A DNA stretch of 64,000 nt, from the NCBI GenBank assembly GCA_002914845.1, contig JXTC01000057.1, forward strand, positions 1,048,027 through 1,112,026, in the 5' to 3' direction. Of this stretch, positions 1 through 11,700 are shown one piece after another (the stretch's first letter is position 1; the number at the start of each line of letters is the position of its first letter). The position numbers were made by a program, and so were the translations under genes. Source of the stretch: Trema orientale. Taxonomy: Eukaryota; Streptophyta; Magnoliopsida; Rosales; Cannabaceae. The notes beneath the pieces were generated by a model that did not search any database, was not told the DNA's origin, and saw only the letters and a list, made by a program, of their open reading frames with translations.

Positions 1-397
1 CTTGATATAATTTTAGCTTTTCTTGTCTAGTTAATTTGTAATGAAAGTATTACTATATATTGATTATTTTTTCAGGAAATAAAAATCGACTTATTGGAAG
101 TTTGAGCTGCCATCTGAATTCTAAGTGCCATCAAACTAAACAGAATTATCTGATGATGATAACAATAATAATAATATTCTAAAATTCCTATTTCTCAAGG
201 AAAAAAAGAAAAGGAAAGAAAACTACTTGGATGCTTGACAGCGTGTTCCTAGTTTGATGTCCAATCAAATCTAAAAACCAATATGTGAGGGTAATATTGT
301 CTTTTAAGGTTTACTTTGGGACCAAGTCTCACAACGTCTACTCGGCCAATGAATTAATGAGTCTCCGAGATTTGAAAAAACTTACGCATTGGCTTAA

Positions 398-490
398 TAA
401 CTAAACCCTATAATTTGCTCTCTCTCTCTCTCTCTAACTAAACCCTATAATTTGCTCTCTCTCTCTCTCTCTCGTCTCTATATACATAAA
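398..490 (+). promoter_or_regulatory. Core promoter and 5' UTR of RING copy 1, with duplicated CT block
   Basis: A 37-bp unit beginning taactaaaccctataat and ending in a CT run occurs twice in tandem (398-434 and 435-472). It is followed by a TATA-like ctatatacata at 478-488, about 90 bp upstream of the ATG. CT-rich tracts near the start site are common in plant core promoters; the assignment as promoter is inference from position. Confidence 0.5.
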
Positions 491-573
491 TTTCTCAGTC
501 GGTCCATATAATTAATCATAGTAGTCTTAGTCGTTTATTCAGTATTATTATTACGATCTAGACCTACTTCTAG

Positions 574-1290
574 ATGGATTCTCCTCAACTGATGGGCGAT
601 CCGCACTACCAAGTGTGCCCTTACTACGAGATCATACGCGATGAATCTTCTTCCCCAAACTCTACTCCTGCTACTTTCTTGATCCACGTACTCGCAAAGT
701 TTACTCGTTCCCCGCTCTCCGACGACGATGAAGACGAAACCCTAATCTACAACGACACCGAAGAATCTGTCGTTTTTTCGCACACCTTACCACTCCCACT
801 GGAGAAACTGCTGGACGCCAACGAGGCCAGAGCCGCCATAGGCGCCTTGCTTGCGGATCTCCACGTCCCGTCTTCCCTCCCTTTCATAACGGATGAGATT
901 GTTAGTTGCGGCCGTACGATGTGGAACGAGTTGGATCATGGTTTGAGGTATAGGGTTTTGTGTGTAAGAGTGGATATTGATGTTTACGTGGATGAGCTGC
1001 CCGCTAGTGAACCGTCGGATGACGAGTACGGTACGAGTGGCGAAGATGATCGGACGGTTGTGATTGGTTTCGTGGCGGCGAGTAGAGAGTCGGTTGAGGG
1101 TTTGGAGAAGGTGAGAATTGATGATGATCGAGCGGTGCAGGTTTCATGTGCGGTTTGTTTGGAGGGTGTTTTGGTTGGTTCGGAAGCGACTAAGTTGCCA
1201 TGTTCTCACCTCTTTCATGGAGATTGCATTGTAAGGTGGTTGCAAAACAGCAAGTTTTGCCCCTTGTGCCGTTTTGAAATGCCTAGCTAG
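574..1290 (+). CDS. RING-H2 finger E3 ubiquitin ligase (copy 1)
   Basis: Intronless gene for a 238-residue protein with a single C-terminal RING-H2 finger. The ligands are visible as C192, C195, C210, H212, H215, C218, C229 and C232 (C-x2-C-x14-C-x-H-x2-H-x2-C-x10-C-x2-C), with the usual W two residues before the loop to the last cysteine pair. By family knowledge this domain recruits an E2 and transfers ubiquitin; the substrate is unknown. The N-terminal 185 residues match nothing I recognise and contain acidic stretches (around residues 50-60 and 148-158); there is no signal peptide or membrane segment, so a cytosolic or nuclear protein is likely. The ATG at 574 is the first in frame after a TATA box near 480. 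The finger ends CPLCRFEMPS, nearly the same as in the second RING gene at 6078, so the two are probably tandem duplicates. Confidence 0.9.
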   Translation: MDSPQLMGDPHYQVCPYYEIIRDESSSPNSTPATFLIHVLAKFTRSPLSDDDEDETLIYNDTEESVVFSHTLPLPLEKLLDANEARAAIGALLADLHVPSSLPFITDEIVSCGRTMWNELDHGLRYRVLCVRVDIDVYVDELPASEPSDDEYGTSGEDDRTVVIGFVAASRESVEGLEKVRIDDDRAVQVSCAVCLEGVLVGSEATKLPCSHLFHGDCIVRWLQNSKFCPLCRFEMPS

Positions 1291-1473
1291 TGATTAATTA
1301 ATTAGTTAGTTAGAATTATGTATATACACTAATTTCTTTATCTTTTTTTTTTTTAAATGAGGGATAGTATAATTTTTCTTTTTAATCTTAACTCTAAACA
1401 ATGTTGGGTTTCTTTTCTTCTTTTAATTGGAAGGAAGTAAATGATGAGTTTCAATCTTTTAATATATTTTATT

Positions 1474-1860
1474 GTTTTAATTTTAGTTTTTGATCTTGTT
1501 ATTTGATTAATTGAGACGAAAGTATTAATAAAGATTCTTTTTTCAAGGTAAAAAAAGAAAAAAAAAAAAGAAAAAAAAGAAAGAAAGATTTGCAAGAGTT
1601 TGTGCTGCCAAATTCTCAATCCTCCTGTGAAATTAATTATGGTTTTTTCCCACGAGCTTCGAAATATCTCCTAAATCTACCTTAGACACTTGACAGCATG
1701 TTCCTATAGTTTGATACCCAGTCAAATCTTTTAACCCGTAGGGGTAAACTTGTCTTAAAGCTTTACTTTGGGCCCAAGCCAGACAACTACTCGGCCGAAA
1801 GTAAATGAGAGTCTGGTGTTTTCAAATTTATGACTATAAATATACATGATTGCACCATAT
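1474..1860 (+). repeat. Second copy of the RING-copy-1 upstream region, without a gene
   Basis: Bases 1680-1828 repeat the promoter region at 228-378 in the same order: the ttgacagc-tgttcct block, the tttactttggg-cccaag-type block and the ctactcggcc block. Bases 1474-1550 repeat 12-75. A TATA-like ctataaatata stands at 1834-1844, but no RING reading frame follows. A third, shorter copy of the outer block is at about 2058-2125. This looks like the remains of tandem duplication after loss of the gene body. Confidence 0.6.
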
Positions 1861-2309
1861 TGTTGATTCTTGACTTCTAAATGCCATTGTTTTTCCTTCT
1901 TAGTTTCATAATCCAAAAAGTCTAATATTCTCTCAAAATATAAAGAACTCTACAAATGAAAATTAAAAAAAGCACTATCAAATTCCATGTAATCCCAAAA
2001 ATTTACTTTAATCTAGTATCGCGTGAGTTTAAATCGTTTTATTTACTCACTTTTACTTAGTTCTAGTTCTTCTTTGTTTATTTTAATTGATGAAAGCATC
2101 TGTATACTATTGATTGCTCTTTAAAAAGAAGGGCAAAAAAAAAGTCTCGGTTTATTGGGCCATTTTGTTATCAAACAATCCCCTATGAAATTATGTTTAT
2201 TTTTTATTTTTTCTACGAGCTTATGTACGTGATGTATAGATTGAATTTTAAATTTTAAAGGTATGTATGGTTTAGTATTGAGCTTCTTACAAAATACAGG
2301 CCCAAAGTA

Positions 2310-2690
2310 CCAAAAGCTGAAAAATCTCTGGCCTGATTTTTTTGAAAAATTCTGGATTGATTTAGAAAAATATCACTTTTTAAAAATTTTATTAGAAAAA
2401 TAATACTTTTAAAAAATATTTAGAAAAATACATTTTTTAATCAAAATTGGTATTTTTCAATGGTGCTTGAGAAAATTAATTAGGTTAATTAGGGTAACCA
2501 ATCCAGTTAATTGAAATAACTGATTAAGTTACTTTAGGTAACTCGACTAGCAATTTTAAATATCTCATTAATTAATAAAAAGTAGTATTTTTCTAAATAA
2601 TTTAAAAGTGGTATTTTTATAATTAAATCAGTAATTTTTAAGAATAATTTTAAATTCAGGGATTTTTCAATTTTTTAAAAAAATTACCAC
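2310..2690. repeat. AT-rich foldback (MITE-like) sequence
   Basis: The left arm (about 2325-2450, with repeated tttagaaaaata motifs) is an imperfect reverse complement of the right arm (about 2575-2685, with agtagtatttttctaaat and gtggtatttttat). The interior holds several gttaatt-type repeats. No clear target duplication was found, so the ends are approximate. Confidence 0.45.
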
Positions 2691-2789
2691 AAAAAATCAA
2701 ATTTCTACTTTTATATATCCCTTTTTGATGAACAAGTATATCTTTTTCTTTTTAATAGTAATGATACGAATATACAATTATACTTCTGG

Positions 2790-3225
2790 TAAATTACTTA
2801 CTTACCGTTATTAAAAATTGGTTTATTTTTTTTATAAAATATAAACTAATTTATCATTTATTTACTATAACATCAGAAAAATCTATCATTTATATATAAT
2901 AACATATTTACCATTATTCCTTGATATATTACTTATTTATGACTATTATGAAATGGTATATTACATAACCTCAAAAATATATAACTTATTTATAATGACA
3001 TAAAAAACTATTATACTCTTAATAAATTACTTATTTATTAATATTATGAGGTAATATATTACTTATTTACTTCGATCTCATGAATTATTTATTTACTACT
3101 ATATAAAAGTGGTACAAAAATTATTCATGACCACGACCTCAAAAATAAATATTACTCATTTACCACTAATATACAATGATATATTCACTATTATGCTCCT
3201 AGTATATTACTTATTTACTAGGGTC
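2790..3225. repeat. Degenerate AT-rich minisatellite
   Basis: The motif attacttatttac(t/c) recurs about every 40-60 bases (near 2797, 2860, 2930, 3030, 3060, 3090, 3150 and 3208), often followed by an actattatga-like string. It is an old, diverged tandem array with no coding capacity. Confidence 0.4.
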
Positions 3226-4424
3226 CCCATTTGGAACTGTCATATTGAGCCAATTAAATCCTACACTGGCCCAAATACTTTAAAAGTTTAAATACAGCAC
3301 CAAAAAAATCTAAATTGAAGTTAAATTTATAAAAACTCCAATTTTAGCTTAAAACTATTGAAATTATAATTTGGTAGTATTAAAAAAAAAAGAATAAAAT
3401 ACGAAATGCAGGTAGAGAGGATCAAAGAAATTATAAATAAAATGACAATGGGATATTATAAGCCCTAACTTATATTACTAAATAACAATAAATATTATTA
3501 GTTTCATTTTTTTAGTATTTTTAAATTCTAACTGAATTGTTAATATACATAAAAATAAATTAAAAAATAGGCATATTATTCGAGGCATGGTTTGGGTGAG
3601 GCACTCGATCTCAAGCTCGCCACGTTCTGTTAAATATTAAATAGGGAATCTCTGTTCTGTATCCCGCACCATTTATAATAGTAAAAATCTGCACTATTCG
3701 AGGCAGTTCAGCAAAGTGTGTATCACATTCGGTGAAATTGACATCCCTAATCAGAAAAATAAAGGAATTTTTGCTATTATTAGTCCAATGAATTTGAAAT
3801 CTAAAACAAATTAGAAAAGATATGAAGATTATAAACAGATTTTAGCAATATTGTTATTTACCATGAGATTTCATTGTTTGAATATAGATGTTAAATTTAA
3901 TAAGGCAGAAGGCGATACAAATTACAATGTATGCAAGTTTCATGATCGACAAGAGGCATTTCTGGTAGAGATCTAGTTATTCTCTTTGTAAAGTTATGTA
4001 CACATTAATGGTATTTTGTGTACTATTTTCTTGTTCTCATTTGTTAGTAAGAATTCAGTGGTTTAGATTTAGTCGATTGTTTACTATTATCGTGTTTTTA
4101 TAATTTGATCTTTATATTAGATTGTAATTACTGGTTCAAATGAAATTGAAAAAAAAAAAAATTGATATGTGTTATTATGATCTGTTAGAAATTTCTTGAA
4201 CGGGAAGTAAGACAATATTTCTATTAAAAAGGTAACTAGATATAAAAGAGAGAATTCAAAAAAGAGACGAGGATTATTAATGGCACTTACACATTTGTGT
4301 TAAAAAATTTAATTAAGAGACTCGATCTAATAGGGTATAATTCAATTATAAATCGTAAAATTATATTGGGCATTAGCGCTGATTATTTCTCGTTGAACAG
4401 TGAATGAGTACCTGATTGAGTTCA
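3226..4424. other. AT-rich intergenic, nothing recognised
   Basis: No reading frame of note. A slightly GC-richer stretch at 3590-3740 contains two cgaggca motifs (3590 and 3700) but fits no element I know. Confidence 0.5.
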
Positions 4425-4581
4425 CTGAGTTAGCTCAGTTGGTCCAAGGTTTGAGGGTTGTGTGTGTGTGTTTGGGGGGTCAGAGGTTCAAACCTTGGTA
4501 GTGTGTGTGTGTGCCATTTTCCTTTAATTTGTAGTAAGTGGTGGTCATTAGTTAAGCCCCACTTTCAAAAAAAAAAAAAAA
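4425..4581 (+). mobile_element. tRNA-derived SINE-like element
   Basis: An A-box-like tagctcagttggt (4431-4443) and a B-box-like ggttcaaacc (4485-4494) have the order and spacing of an internal RNA polymerase III promoter. A short unrelated body follows, ending in a 15-A tail (4567-4581). A TG microsatellite lies between the boxes. Head, body and A-tail match the general plan of plant SINEs; the family is not identified and no target duplication is convincing. Confidence 0.55.
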
Positions 4582-6077
4582 GTTTAAGAGGCTATCTATT
4601 GCTATTTTTTTTTTCTCTTATCATCCCTCAGTTTATAGTTAATTTATGACAAAAAAATCATATATAAAATGAATAAACGGCCATAAATAATATTAAATAA
4701 CTAACACTTTTTTTTGAGCAAAAAATAAATAACTAAAATCTTTTATCTCAATCATACTCTTCCTTCTTAGCACACCCTCTTAAAAAAAATTTGGTAAAAC
4801 CAATTTTTCATAAAAAAGATATTAAAAAGATCAAAATCTTTTGAGTTAGATTAAGTTTTTATAGTAATGGATGAACATATTGTGAGTTCTAAACCCATGA
4901 TACTCTTCAATATTACAATCTTAAATGAGTTTTCTTTGTTTAGTTCGACAACTTTTCAAAGTGATATTTAGTCCGATCCTTCCGTTTAAAGAAAATTTTG
5001 TATTTCCAAAAACTCCTTTCTCTAAAAATTTAGAAATACTTTCAATCTTAAAATCACCATTTTTGGGCTAAAAATCATGATTCGGTCAAAATCTTCATTG
5101 GCTCGATTGGACTGGGGCATTTGGGCTTTTTTGGGCAATATCGTAAAAAAGAAGAAAAAAAATTAAAAGAGGATAAAAATTAAAAAAAAAAAAAACAAAA
5201 TAGGAAAAAAGAGGAGGTTATTTTGCAAAGAAGTGTTGGGGGAAGGTCTTCAAGGAAAATAACTCTCTAAATGTGAGTGATTTTAATGAATTAAGTCTAC
5301 ATTTCCCTAAAAAATAACTCAAGAACTGAAACCATTTTTTTGAAAAATAAGAAGAAAAAAAAAACAAAGTTGAACATTGATTAATATTTGGAATTCCTAA
5401 AAATTGTTCTATCTACTCTTTCATAAGGGTTGAATTTTACCAAGAAAGCAAGAAGTTAAAGAAAGAAGACATATAAAAAGGTGAGAGATCCAGAAAACTA
5501 GTTGATATAAAAGAAATTCATTTGAATTTATATTAATAACTAAATTTGAAATAAGTAACATTTAGAATATGTGTGTTAAGAAAACGTTTGACCTTTAAAT
5601 TTTTAGAGATAGGTCTATTGTGGGGAGAAAAAAAATTGGCAATAGAGCCACCAAAGCTTAATTAGCCTGCCTTTCCTAATTCATTACATATATACATGAA
5701 TAAATTCAATTGGGTATATAGATATATTTATGTAAACGAAAATTAGGATGATTATGAAAAAATGAAAATAAGAAATAAAGAATTCCGTGTTTCCCTTCAA
5801 GTAAAAATATAGTGGTAAATTTATACTTCAAAAAAAATATATATTTAAGGCAACTCCGAACGTGACAAGGATAGTAACAACTCCTAGCTAATTCTTAGAC
5901 TTCAAGCAACTCCTATATATTCCAAGCCTAATAAATGTTTTTCCAAAGCAGTATTTGCATACATTATATATATAGCATCAACAATCTCTATATCTATATA
6001 TCATATAAGCGTCTTCTCCAATCAACTAAATTCTGTTCTCTCTCTTTCTTTTAATACTTCTCTTCTTGCTCAAAAAT
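4582..6077 (+). other. AT-rich intergenic leading to the RING copy 2 promoter
   Basis: No genes seen. The last 120 bases contain a TATA-like tatatatatag at 5965-5974 and a CT-rich leader (about 6035-6065) just before the ATG at 6078, a plausible core promoter for the RING gene. Low-complexity A-rich runs occur at 5150-5200 and 5345-5365. Confidence 0.4.
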
Positions 6078-6764
6078 ATGTCAGGCACTACCACACCTGT
6101 TATTCCGTACAGCTGCGAGGTATGGCAACCAGAAATCAACTACTCCACATTAACAACTTCGAACGACGACAATATTTGGTCAACACCGGAGTACCCGGAG
6201 TTCTTGATCGATGTCTTCGTAACCTATACTAATGATGTCGTACGGCACAACTCATCACAGCATACGACATCATACTCCTCAAGGTACTTCCGGTTCACGA
6301 GTCAACGACACCATTTTGTGGAGAGCAGCATTTCATGGTCCACAATATCCAATATGCTCTCCCACATGTTGGTTCCCTTCCATGTTCAGCCACTCATGAT
6401 CCAAAAGATTTCGACTAGCGCACGCGAGATCGCCTCTCAGCCCGAAAACCTAGGCTGCAAGACTATTCCTCTTGTGGTGGCTCTCGTCGTAGGACGAGAG
6501 CAGTCCGAGGAGGAGGAGGTGGAGGTGGAGGTGGAGGGAGAGGCGGCCGATGAGCTGGAAGTTTCAAACGCGGTTGCGGCGGCCTTAGAGAAGGTGACAT
6601 TTGAAGGCTTTGGGGAGAATAATTGTGTGATATGTTTGGAAGAGATGTTGGGAGGGTGTGAAGCTGTTAGATTGCCTTGCTTGCATTTTTATCATGAAGA
6701 GTGCATATTGAATTGGCTTAAGAAAAGTAGTCTTTGCCCCTTGTGCCGATTCAAAATGCCTTAA
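6078..6764 (+). CDS. RING-H2 finger E3 ubiquitin ligase (copy 2)
   Basis: Intronless gene for 228 residues, starting MSGTT. The frame stays open four codons upstream (to a TTG at 6066), but the first ATG is at 6078. A C-terminal RING-H2 finger has ligands C183, C186, C201, H203, H206, C209, C220 and C223 with the same spacing as copy 1 and the same CPLCRF ending. Before the finger is an acidic, low-complexity segment rich in E and V (about residues 144-160), encoded by a gaggtg repeat at 6508-6540. The rest has little likeness to copy 1. Ubiquitin ligase activity is inferred from the finger alone; target and location are unknown. Confidence 0.88.
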   Translation: MSGTTTPVIPYSCEVWQPEINYSTLTTSNDDNIWSTPEYPEFLIDVFVTYTNDVVRHNSSQHTTSYSSRYFRFTSQRHHFVESSISWSTISNMLSHMLVPFHVQPLMIQKISTSAREIASQPENLGCKTIPLVVALVVGREQSEEEEVEVEVEGEAADELEVSNAVAAALEKVTFEGFGENNCVICLEEMLGGCEAVRLPCLHFYHEECILNWLKKSSLCPLCRFKMP

Positions 6765-7284
6765 TTAGATTATGCATAACAATTAATTATGTGTACTTCG
6801 TTTTATATGTAACTTCTACTTAATTTGTTTCTTCATGGAAAGATACAATATTTAGCAAAAATCACAAAAAAATTGTTGATTTATAGACATATGAATTGTA
6901 GATGGAGGTTTCAATCCGAATTCTTTCTGGGAAAACTTACTTTGGTACTTCTTGTTGAGGATCTTAAAATTCGTTTAAGGAATATCGGCTTGAATATTGA
7001 GACTACTGGATTTTTTTTTTTTTTTTTGCCCCAGCTTTTGAGGGATGAATACGTAAATATTGTGCAAATTTCTTGTTACCTTATCTTATTTCTTTTTCTC
7101 AAAAGGATATGAAGGAAGAGTTTGGTGGAGTTGAAACTTAGACATTAATCTTCATGAGGTACCAGAAATTATCACATATAGCTACTGACCAAGATTCTTT
7201 CTATAATGATGAAAACCTGGTCACTTGTTTGGTGTAGTGTTGTTTGTTTTTTTTCAGTTTGACTAGCTACGGCATAACTAAACA
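6765..7284. other. 3' flank of RING copy 2, nothing else recognised
   Basis: AT-rich, with a T-run at 7012-7027. Short frames here lack any family likeness. Confidence 0.4.
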
Positions 7285-7486
7285 TATAAAATAGAGCAAT
7301 GTTATAGGGCACCAGTGGTGCCCAGCACTACGGTGACATGTCTATTTGTCACTGGATGATTTAATTAATAAACTGGGTCCCACATGGACCTCACTTAAAT
7401 TATAATTATGATTAGCCAGTGACAGACTGACACATTACTGTGGTGTTGGGCACCACTGGTGCCCTATAGCATTATTCTATAAAATA
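7285..7486. mobile_element. Mutator-like MITE with 9-bp target duplication
   Basis: A 184-bp element (7294-7477) has terminal inverted repeats of about 62 bp, matching at roughly four of five positions. The right end, reverse-complemented, starts gaataatgctatagggcacc against gagcaatgttatagggcacc on the left. Both ends carry the perfect small palindrome ggcaccagtggtgcc. The element is flanked by identical 9-bp repeats, tataaaata, at 7285-7293 and 7478-7486. A 9-bp duplication is characteristic of the Mutator superfamily. There is no coding capacity. Confidence 0.8.
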
Positions 7487-8791
7487 TATACCTGAATAAC
7501 AACATATAATATTCTTATATTAATTTATTTGATGGGAGTCTATAACAGATTCACCAAGAAACAATAAACTGATATGTATTGACTTTTTGGATTTTAGGCA
7601 CATTTTCTTGTGAATGTGTAGTAGTTAAATAATATTATTGGGTAGTTTAGAATGCAAGGAACATCTTTTTGTCATTATTATTGCCAACCACTAGCTTGGC
7701 ATAATAACATATTTAATAGTTTTCAGAGTTCAAGTAAAACCTATATATAGATGAGCTCAATTATCAGAAAGGAAGATAAATTTAATAATGAGCTCAGTTA
7801 TCAGGAAGGAAGATGAATACAATAATGAATTTCAGATGTCATTAACAACTTCCAACTTAGATATATATAATTATAATTGTATATTTGTAATCTATATTTA
7901 TTTATTTATTTTTAGGATGTCAAACCTACACCCACCATGTAACAACATATACATGGAGTGTTATAATTAAGGAGAATTGTCTTTGCCCATACAAATAAAT
8001 ATAGCACTCTTCTTTGTTAATATTTACCAAAAATGCTAATGAGCCACCCGTTATATTCATCTGAAACAAAAAGGTCACCACACCAAATTTTTAGGATCTT
8101 ATAGCAAAATAACTAAATTTTGGGCCACTTTCACGTAAATTTCCCATTTGAAGTAACAAATGACCATTATATCTATATACCAAATGTAAAATATGTATCA
8201 GTACTTTTTCTTAAAGCTATGTAAGTAGATTTACCAAGTGTAAAAATATACATACTCAACCATTTAGCCATAAAAGAAGAAAAATGGATATTTATTAAAA
8301 TGAAGTATAATCTTTTGTTGTTTTGTATCGGAAGTCAAAACTATGAAGATTTTCTTAAGCAACATGTTAGAAAATTTATACAAATTTTCACTAATAAAAA
8401 CAAAAGAAAAATGAAAAGAACTACCAAGGATTAAGCCCAAGCCCCCTAGTATTCTCGGAAACAAAATTATTTTTTTCGTTATAAGCAAAAAAAATCAACT
8501 TCTTTTTCCATTTTCTTTTATGTATGATCTATTTTCTTAAAATTACAAAGTAAAATAATGAAAACAAAAGATACACTGAATTGAGCATATGAGAAGAGAA
8601 TAAAGTAGCAAGAATCTAAATGTGTACAAAAACGGTAACTTATTCGGTATCTTACTAGTTTTGCTTACTTTTTAACCGGCTACTAGAGAAAACCACAGAA
8701 TAAATGAATATATAGGCTGAAAAGCAATTAAATATATAAAAGGAACATGCTAAGTCCTAGCAGAAAAGGAATGAATTTACAAGTATGAAAA
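7487..8791. other. Intergenic between RING copy 2 and the ABCA7-type gene
   Basis: A tandem pair of about 39 bp each (7751-7827; atgagctcaattatcag and atgagctcagttatcag) is present. The rest is AT-rich. The part next to 8792 should include the 3' UTR of the minus-strand ABCA gene. Confidence 0.45.
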
Positions 8792-11700
8792 TTATGATAA
8801 CACGTTGAACGCTTGAGCTCCACGAGCAACCTTGATGAAGACATCCTCCAATGTAGTGTCGGCTAAACCCCAGGCGAAAACTGTGAACCTGCTCTTGGCA
8901 TTCTGAACAGCTTGGAACACGTCTGCAATTCTCACCTCCTGTTTCGGCAACTCAAATTTCTGGGTCCCAGATAAATGATATATCTTGTTAGCATTTGGGG
9001 AGAGCCGCCTCACCAAGCTTTCTACCTCTTGTTCATAGTTTGAAGATGTTGTCATTGTAAATACATATGATCCTCCATATCTTCCTTTCAGCTGCCATGC
9101 ATTATTTTTATTGTTGGGAAACAGATGTTATCAAGAAACAATTGGATAGGAGAAGAAAGTTGTTGGAAAATGATGCAATGAAGCTAATGTAATTTGTTAC
9201 AATTCGATGTGTGATTTAATATCTATTTATTTGTTAATCTAATCATGAAAGTATATAACTTGTCTTGCAAAACTCTTGATCATGTGCTTTTCTAACCGAC
9301 TGTCATATGTGACTACTACAACTAGTTAAGTGTCGCTTCAAAAATTTAAAGAGGAAAAAGAGGACCGTGAAGATTCATTAGATACCTCTTTGGGATTTCC
9401 TATGCACTGCAAGCTTCCATCCACAAAAATTCCTAACCGATCACACAGGACCTCTGCCTCTTCCATAGAATGTGCTGCAGACAGTGAAACCAGCTTTCCA
9501 AGTTAATTAAGGAGGGAAAAGGACCAGAACTCTGGGATGTAAGGAAATAACTAGCTGGACTAAGAATGCAGGGATTTTATTCATGATATAGAGATTGTAT
9601 GTCCAATGAAGATGAAGCAAGAGAGAGAGAGAGAGAGAGTACTGGTGAGGATGATTGCTCGCTCTTGCTTTGCACGCTTGACAACATTCCACAGGTTGTT
9701 TCTTGAAGCTGGATCAAGTCCGGTACTAGGCTCATCCATGTATACAACCTGCATTAATAAATTGATAAGTAGCCTACTGAAATATCTGCACAGGAAAGAA
9801 GAGTGTACCATACAAAAACCAGACAAATACAGATCGAGGCATACTTTGGGATCCCCTATGAGAGAAATTGCCACACTTAGCCTCCTCTTCATGCCTCCAC
9901 TATATTTCCCTGCTTGTTTGTCAGCAACTCCTCCATGGTATAAATTGACACTCTTTAGAGATTCTTCCACTGCCTGAGGCAACAAAATTAAAAGAACGAA
10001 CATAATTTTAACTTGATTACCAAGAAGAAAAGCTGGCGTAACTGCCAAAAAAAAAAAAAAAAAAAGGCACGGTCTATGAGTTTACACAACCCCCCCCCCT
10101 CCTAACAAGCGTCCAGGCACTTAGGGTGGCGAAGGGTAGGGAGCATGGATAGGCATAACCAGCAACCTATATTATTTCTTNAAAAAAACAAAACAAAAAA
10201 TCCTTCTATAAGTATAATTTATTCTCAAAAGCTGAATAATCTTCCAAGGCAATCTCAAAGTAAACAAAATAACTTACTTGTGTTAGGGAGGAACCTTTGA
10301 GGTTCTTTAGTCTTCCATAAAATAGTAGATGCTCTCTTCCTGTAAGGGTTTCCCAAAGCAGGCTAAAGATTGCCCGGAAAGAAAGGAAACAATTAGGTCT
10401 TAATATTTTTGGAAGAAACAAGAACAAAGGAAAATAACAACTTTTATTGACAAAGGATAAGAACTTGACACAGGATAAGTAGTCTAGCTTACTCATGTTG
10501 TGGGCATACACCCATGCTGGTATATATCTCATCCATATGAGTTTGTATGTCCAGACCCTGAACAAATGCTGAGCCAGAGGTTGGCTTTGTAAGACCGATC
10601 ATCTGTTGACACATATATTTAACTGTTAAGAAATGCAGAGCAATATGGTATTGTTTTTAGGGCGCAAAAGAGGCTTGCCGGTTTTTGGCCTCTCAAGATT
10701 GTTCACCAGTGCCCAAAGAGGAAAGAAGAAAAATGGGAATAGGAAGAAAACAAAATAAAACTAGCATATTTAGCAAAATTGTCAGAGAAAACAATAGAAT
10801 GTTGAGCATAATTCTTGAAGAGTGGAAGCATTAAGCAGCTATTTTGCCAAAATGAATGAACAAAGAACAGAACTTCCTTCTATAGGACAGACAAAGCTAT
10901 ATAACTATGTAAAGCTTCAAGATGCCCTTTGTTACAACAAATAGAACAAAGAATTTTATCATGCATTTCTCCCATCGTATTCTTTTAGGGAACCACATAA
11001 AGTTTTGTTGCACCCACATGATTTTGCAGGGATATTTTCATGAAAGAGTATCTTACTTTAAGATTCTTAGAGCATACTCACCATATTAATAAAAGACGTC
11101 TTGCCTGCACCATTCGGGCCAAGCATACCAAAACACTCCCCACGAGGCAAAGCAAGAGATAACCCTCTCACAGCATATTTTTCAGGATTTCCGTCCCTTC
11201 CAGGATACACCTTCTTGAGGTTGTCACAGATAATGGCATGACTTGAATTTGGTTCTAGTAGCAATTGTTCAACCCTCTCCCGCTGAAAGGAAGTTAAAAT
11301 ATAATTTCACGATTAAATTTATGACAATGCAGAATTACACATGTAACAAATACCCCGAAAAAATTGCAAATCTTAGTATGTGAGTTGATGATTGCACATC
11401 ATGGTGGATTGACAACCACCAAGAAGTTTGTCATTCGATTAAGCAATAGCTAACACTGAGACACTCTCACGTTATAGTTTAAATGGTCAAGAGAAGACAG
11501 AGCTGGTATGATAAAAATATGATGATCTAAACCTAATCAAATCAATGATGCAACCTGTCCATCTAAATTATCTTGCAAGGTAGTTAATACATGTACCATC
11601 TACTATGGTCACCACGTAAATTCTATCCACGGTGAACAAGAATTCCAATATCCACAGTGAACAGGAATTACAGTGATAAGTGAGACACAGTATAGTGTTA

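Noticed and set aside
420..473. CRISPR-like direct repeats
   Set aside because: This is a two-copy tandem duplication with CT runs, in a plant nuclear sequence.
1353..1619. 88-residue minus-strand frame
   Set aside because: It is a translation of A- and T-runs, with no domain or family likeness.
4431..4494. Functional tRNA gene
   Set aside because: Box spacing is stretched by a TG repeat and the acceptor stem does not pair; a SINE is more likely.
6066..6077. Upstream TTG start for RING copy 2
   Set aside because: Plant genes start at ATG; the first ATG is at 6078.
9606..9977. 123-residue plus-strand frame
   Set aside because: It is antisense to exons 15 and 16 of the ABCA7-type gene.
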